A stretch of 64,000 nucleotides of DNA, taken from contig CP093829.1 of NCBI GenBank assembly GCA_033063855.1, forward strand, positions 10,178,243 to 10,242,242, read 5' to 3'. Position 1 is the stretch's first letter. Each line of letters opens with the position of its first letter. Source of the stretch: Smittia aterrima. Lineage: Eukaryota > Arthropoda > Insecta > Diptera > Chironomidae. The notes under the pieces are model-generated. The model worked only from the letters and a program-made list of their open reading frames with translations. It did not search any database and had not been told where the DNA came from. This document shows positions 59,401 to 64,000 of this stretch, piece by piece. A program made the position numbers and the translations under genes.

Positions 59401-62047
59401 TGTGATCGGAAAATGTTGTGTCATCATCTCGAAGCGAAATAAAAATTTGTTTCTTCTCATCGAAGAAATTTATTCAACTTTGCTTTCCATGGCTTCTCCT
59501 CGATTTCACTCTCGCTCGTTTGAATTCGAGATCAGAATATTATCGTCATTTTTATTGCGTTCACATGCCGAAAAGCATTTCGAATCATATTTTCAACATG
59601 TTTCGCTTTTACGGCATTCAAATATTTTTGAAATTTATTTCCGACGTCGAATCTGAATTTAAATGAGAGCGGAGATTTAAAAAGAATGTTGCAGAGCGAG
59701 CAAACGCAATTGAAGGTCGTAAAAATGCGCTTGAATGTTTTTGAATTTTAAATTTCAATTGTGAAAACTCCTTTTCATTGTTTTGTATTAACAGCGCGTG
59801 GGTGGTGAGGAAAATTATCGATTTCTTTGCTTATTTTTTTTCATTTATTTTCCACGCAATTTTTCATTGTTGCGCTCGAAAAGACGAAGAAGAATAGAAA
59901 GCGAGAATAAAAGCGAGTGTCCGTCAGTGATTGAGCAAAACCAACAAAGCACAAAAGGGTTTCACTCCACTCGGGACTGAAAGGAAAATGTTTAGTTTGC
60001 TCGAGACTTTTCCGTCAAGTTTCCGCTCTCGCTTTCGTCCGTGAACATCAGAATAATCAATATTTAATTACACAGAAACCATAAATTCTGTTTAAAAAAG
60101 AGTAAAGTTAATTTCCTCCTCACTCGGTATCCTCCCGCAAATAATTTCTTCCTCCTTTTGTGCGCTTCTTCTCTCCTGATCCATCGTCGTATTTGTTTAG
60201 GTACGAAGCGACCTTGTTGGCATAGAAGGAAAAGGAAAATCGCTTGCGGAGTTTGAGTTGTGAGAATTTGTTTTTTATTAAGACCGGATATTTCCAATTG
60301 ATTCCCCGAGAGAGATAGCAAGATAACAGGAAAACAAATTCCTCCGTCCCTCGTCTGGGACGGCGAAGAGAGAAATAAGCAAGATTTCCGATGGTGATTG
60401 ATACTAATAAAGCTCTGGCCGGAAAAGGTTTTTCCTCTGTGGCGAGGAATTAAAATAAAACAGAAATTGGCTCTGATTGGAAAGTTTTCATTTCCAATTT
60501 TTATTTTCCCTCAATCGGCATCGTTGTTGATGCAATTATGATTTTCCTCTCTCTCGTTTTCGAGAAACTAATTGCCACGAATTATTTCGATGATTATTGG
60601 TTTTTCTATTGATCGATTGTCGAAAAAAAAGCACAGCAAATTCAATTTTGGCGTCGAGTCTGATCATAAATTTGAGCGGATTAAATCACCGGATGGAAAG
60701 ATTAGCAAATGAATTTTCATCAATCATCAACAAAGCGAGAAGTGAAATGTGTTTTAATTAAAAAATATTTGTGATTGCAATTTTTGAAAAACAATTTTTT
60801 CGGATATTTTAAATTGTTCACGCAATTATTTAGAAACGAATAAACACTCGACATCAGCAATCAGTTGCAATAGCAAATATCATTATACAAATTGTTTTCA
60901 TAAAATTATGCTTGTACTGGCAACAAAGCAACGCACCTGTGCGGTTTTCTATTAGATTAATAGGGCGACTAGTTTTCGAGTTTATTTTAAAAAAGTTCTG
61001 ATTGATTCGAGATAATTACCCTTCAGATGACAAACAAACTAAATGAGAAATGGCCATACAAGCAACAGCCGTAATTAATTTATTTTCTATTATCCACAAT
61101 ATTTGAATAATAAATAATGAAATTTCCATCGCTTTGCGCCAATTTCATTATCCAATATTGTGCAATTTATGAATCATAAATTGATTAAATATTTTCAATA
61201 TTTGTAATTTTCCTTTCCTGTTCTTCGTTCATTTTGAAACACACCAAACCGAAATCGCAGAACAAACAAATTTCGTGGCGAGCGAACTGCACCGCAAAAT
61301 ATTGGTTTATGTTTATTGATTTCGTCAAAGTGTTTCAGCACGAGAGATTTGAAAATTGTGGCAAAACGTGGATTTTCTCTCCGGATTGCTCAATCAGAAT
61401 TTTATATCTCGAAACCAATCAGAGCTGGAGACAGTAAAAAGCGCTCGTTTGGTCTGGGAATTTAATTTTATTAAATCCTTGTCGAATAAAAATTTGTTTA
61501 CGTAGCTGCATTCGTGGCTTCTCTAATCAAAACGGCTTCGCTTTAATTACGCTCTGTGCATTTTAAATTGGAGGGTTAGTCGTGGCGAGGCTTTGGTAGA
61601 TGGATTTAGTGATTGACAAATTTCAAATTTCTGCTCAGTCCAAAGCTTATGTTACGTTTTCAACCTCGAACGGTAATGACTGCACAACTGCTGAAACAGG
61701 AAAGTCACATTGTTCTCAATGAGTTAATGATTTCATTTATTTAAAATTTCCACCATTGATTCAATAATTTTATACTCAATGGATGCTTCCTGTATCCACA
61801 GACTGGTTGGTTATCAATTATGAGTTGCATATTTATTTTGACACATTGCAACATATGCCGAAACATATTTTACGACCTCCCTACCCACACTCTCGTCGTC
61901 GACAATTTAATTAAGTTTACTGGATTACCAACTCGAAGTTGAGTTGCTTAATGGCACTTACATGCAAGCGACGGTCGAAAATGAATGGCTTTTTGAAAGC
62001 TGCTCACGGCATCTTCGTATTTTTGTTGATTTTGATAAAGAATCCCT
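53498..62047 (-). CDS. TMTC1/2-like TPR protein, C-terminal part (partial)
   Basis: Six exons join in phase: 62047-61962, 58699-58455, 54312-54172, 54092-54008, 53893-53736 and 53674-53498. They encode about 297 residues of tandem TPR repeats, for example YEDAVSSFQKAIHFRP, GIYHRLGDVFMRLKKWSEAE, AHTNLGAILHLLGRTQQA, and end GVAENS. The pattern matches the C-terminus of TMTC proteins (ER membrane, TPRs in the lumen), which O-mannosylate cadherins and related proteins. NLGAILHL and the spacing are closest to TMTC1/TMTC2 as I recall them; I cannot choose between the two. The multi-pass N-terminal domain is not in the window: the first exon here needs two bases from an exon beyond the right edge. 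Introns of 3.3 and 4.1 kb contrast with roughly 80-280 nt elsewhere. Confidence 0.85.
54313..58454 (-). other. TMTC intron, 4.1 kb
   Basis: No nested gene, RNA gene or mobile element recognised on either strand. Confidence 0.6.
58700..61961 (-). other. TMTC intron, 3.3 kb
   Basis: No nested gene, RNA gene or mobile element recognised on either strand. Confidence 0.6.
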
Positions 62048-64000
62048 CTGAAAAGAAACGAGAAGAAGAAAGTTATGAGAAAATTATTTTCTGTTTTCTT
62101 GCGAAAAGCTGAAGAGACTAATAACGCCATAAAATTCCGTCATAAGCGAAGAACGATTCGAAGTTGAAGGGAAGAGGAAAGGCACATTCGGATGTAACTT
62201 GAAGAATATTTCTTGTGAAGTGAATTTTCCGCTAAGAGATGAAGAGCAAGTGAGAGAGTGAAAGAATAAGATAAATCGTATCTAAAAGTGCATCTGCGGA
62301 TATCTGGAAATGGTCCAAATTACATTCATCTGTCATGAAAATTGTAGACAATTTCCCCGCTCACCATAAAAATGCAAATTGAAATAAGCAGAAGGGCCCG
62401 TTATAGGTAATTGAATCTAGCAGACGAAAGTTTATTATTATACACCCAAATTGTTAATGTTGTCCTGGAAACTTTGTTTCTACTTGAGATAATAATGTAT
62501 TGTATAATGCGAAACATTAAATATTGAAATTAACAGAAAACCCGGAAAACGTTTTCCTTTTGTCATCATCGGAGGGAAACCAAGCAAGAGTTTTTCTCAT
62601 TCGCCTTAATTTCTCCTGCTTTCGGCGAAGCAGTAGCGGCGAAGGATTTTCTAAAAGAAGCTCAAGCGTAATCCTCTTCCCGCCACTGGAGCTTACAAAT
62701 GAACGTAACTATAACTCGAAGGATAATTCCCGAGAAAAAAGTGCTTCTTACTGAAGTGGAAAACTGGCGGAAGGTTTTATTTATTTCGCGATTATAATTT
62801 TCATAAAAGGAATGAGCATAAGCGAAGAGGAATACAATAATTCAGGTTATTAAGCAGGTTCAAGCAGTGCGGAGTTTAATTATCGGTATCACTTTATTGC
62901 GAGCTACAGAACTCGAATGTTTATGACCGAAAGCGAAAAACTCTAAATATTTTCTCCGGCTCATCACACTTTCCACCGTTAAGAACGGGGAGAAATATTA
63001 TTGTTCATTTTATGATCCTGAGATTACCTATTGGGGCGTGAGCGAGTCGAAAGTTCCCCTCGCGCTCACGGTGAGCAGTAAAAAATCCAATAACCATTCA
63101 AATAAATATATAAAAGTATAATAATAATTTAAGAGATTTTCGAAGCGTTCACATTGAAAATGATAAGAATTTAAGAAGGAAAGAAACCGCGACGGTGTTG
63201 GCGAAACTACGTTGGAGGATTTCTAAGTGTTTCTCTTCTTTGTTTCCTTAGCAATTTCGCTTTAAATATTCAAGAAATAAACGTGGAAGAGAAAAGAAAA
63301 TTTAAAATCGCTTCATCCCCATTAGTTGAATTCTAATTTAAAAGTTTCACGTTTCTCTAACGAGGGAAGACAATTTTACAGCAACTAAGTTGAAAAGCTT
63401 AGATAAATGTCGTCAACCTTCATACTCCTCATGTATTAAGTTGGACGAAGTACGTTTATGTTTAAAAGAGTTTCCAGATCAGTTTCAATTAGTTTCACAA
63501 CTAATTAGCAGGGAGAAGATTTTTTAAACTAAAGCAGCTTTCAGTTTGTCATTCAATGCAGTGCAGGAAGAAGAAGAATCATTAAACGTAATCTCATTAA
63601 GCCAATTAGAAGTACATTTGCTATTTGCTCTCTCTCTCTCTCTCTGCTTTATGCAGCAGTCAAAAGTTCACCAACGACGTAAATAACTCAGAAAAAGTAT
63701 TTGCACTACATTCATTAGCAACGGCTCAGAGCAAAGAGTTTTCAGCAGAAACCAAGCGGAAAAAATGTCGCAAAATAGTTTCGTGAATGCCGAAAACTGC
63801 TCAACCACTCTCGTTGGCTTCAAGTGAATTTTATTGCAATAAAAGCTCGAGCTCTCGAAAAAAGAAACTTCTTCTCACATTCGCCTAATAAAAAATCCGA
63901 GGAAAAATTCCTCTCGAGGATGAGTCGCATAAAAAATTGCTGGTGCTAAGTTTTGACATAAAAAAGCTCTTGGCTGAGAATGGCGATAGTTTATTTTTAT
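62048..64000 (-). other. Probable TMTC intron running off the window
   Basis: No further TPR exon found. A short CT microsatellite lies at about 63628-63645. The next upstream TMTC exon must lie beyond 64,000 unless it is unrecognisable. Confidence 0.5.

Overview
The window is AT-rich eukaryotic DNA with GT-AG introns, mostly short. The recognisable genes (UDP-glycosyltransferase, CEP131/dilatory, TMTC, astacin and S1A digestive proteases) point to an insect. A dipteran, perhaps a nematoceran midge, is my best guess, but this is inference: no species marker is present.

Region 1 (1-10,230) is a tandem array on the minus strand. It holds eight small, highly charged protein genes and one gene fragment. 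I reconstructed the genes by hand from splice sites. In every one the first coding exon is exactly 7 nt (ATG, one codon, one base), followed by a phase-1 intron. Most carry an N-terminal motif like F-H-x-(I/V)-G-E-K-(V/L)-x-H-L-F. Two have expanded internally into Lys/Glu-rich repeats: period 22 residues in gene 2 and 32 residues in gene 1. These resemble LEA/hydrophilin-type proteins in composition but match no family I can name. Upstream regions share heat-shock-element-like TCTAGAA or TTCnnGAA sites and a TTCCA(A/G)CACGCG element. Segmental duplications, an orphan promoter and a frameshifted fragment show that the array is turning over. This is the most likely undescribed system here.

Region 2 (11,654-20,101, plus strand) holds a CEP131/dilatory-like centriolar-satellite/cilium gene (8 exons, about 1145 aa) and a complete UDP-glycosyltransferase (5 exons, 526 aa).

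Region 3 (20,102-43,701) is 23.6 kb in which I see no gene.

Region 4 (43,702-50,290) is a secreted-protease cluster. It has an astacin metalloprotease, one intronless S1A protease on the minus strand, two tandem three-exon S1A proteases on the plus strand, and the promoter remnant of a further copy. The serine proteases have Gly189/Asp226-type pockets as in crab collagenase. TATA boxes and GATA sites fit midgut expression.

Region 5 (53,498-64,000, minus strand) holds the last six exons of a TMTC1/2-like TPR protein. Its membrane-domain exons lie beyond the right edge, and its introns of 3-4 kb fill the rest of the window.
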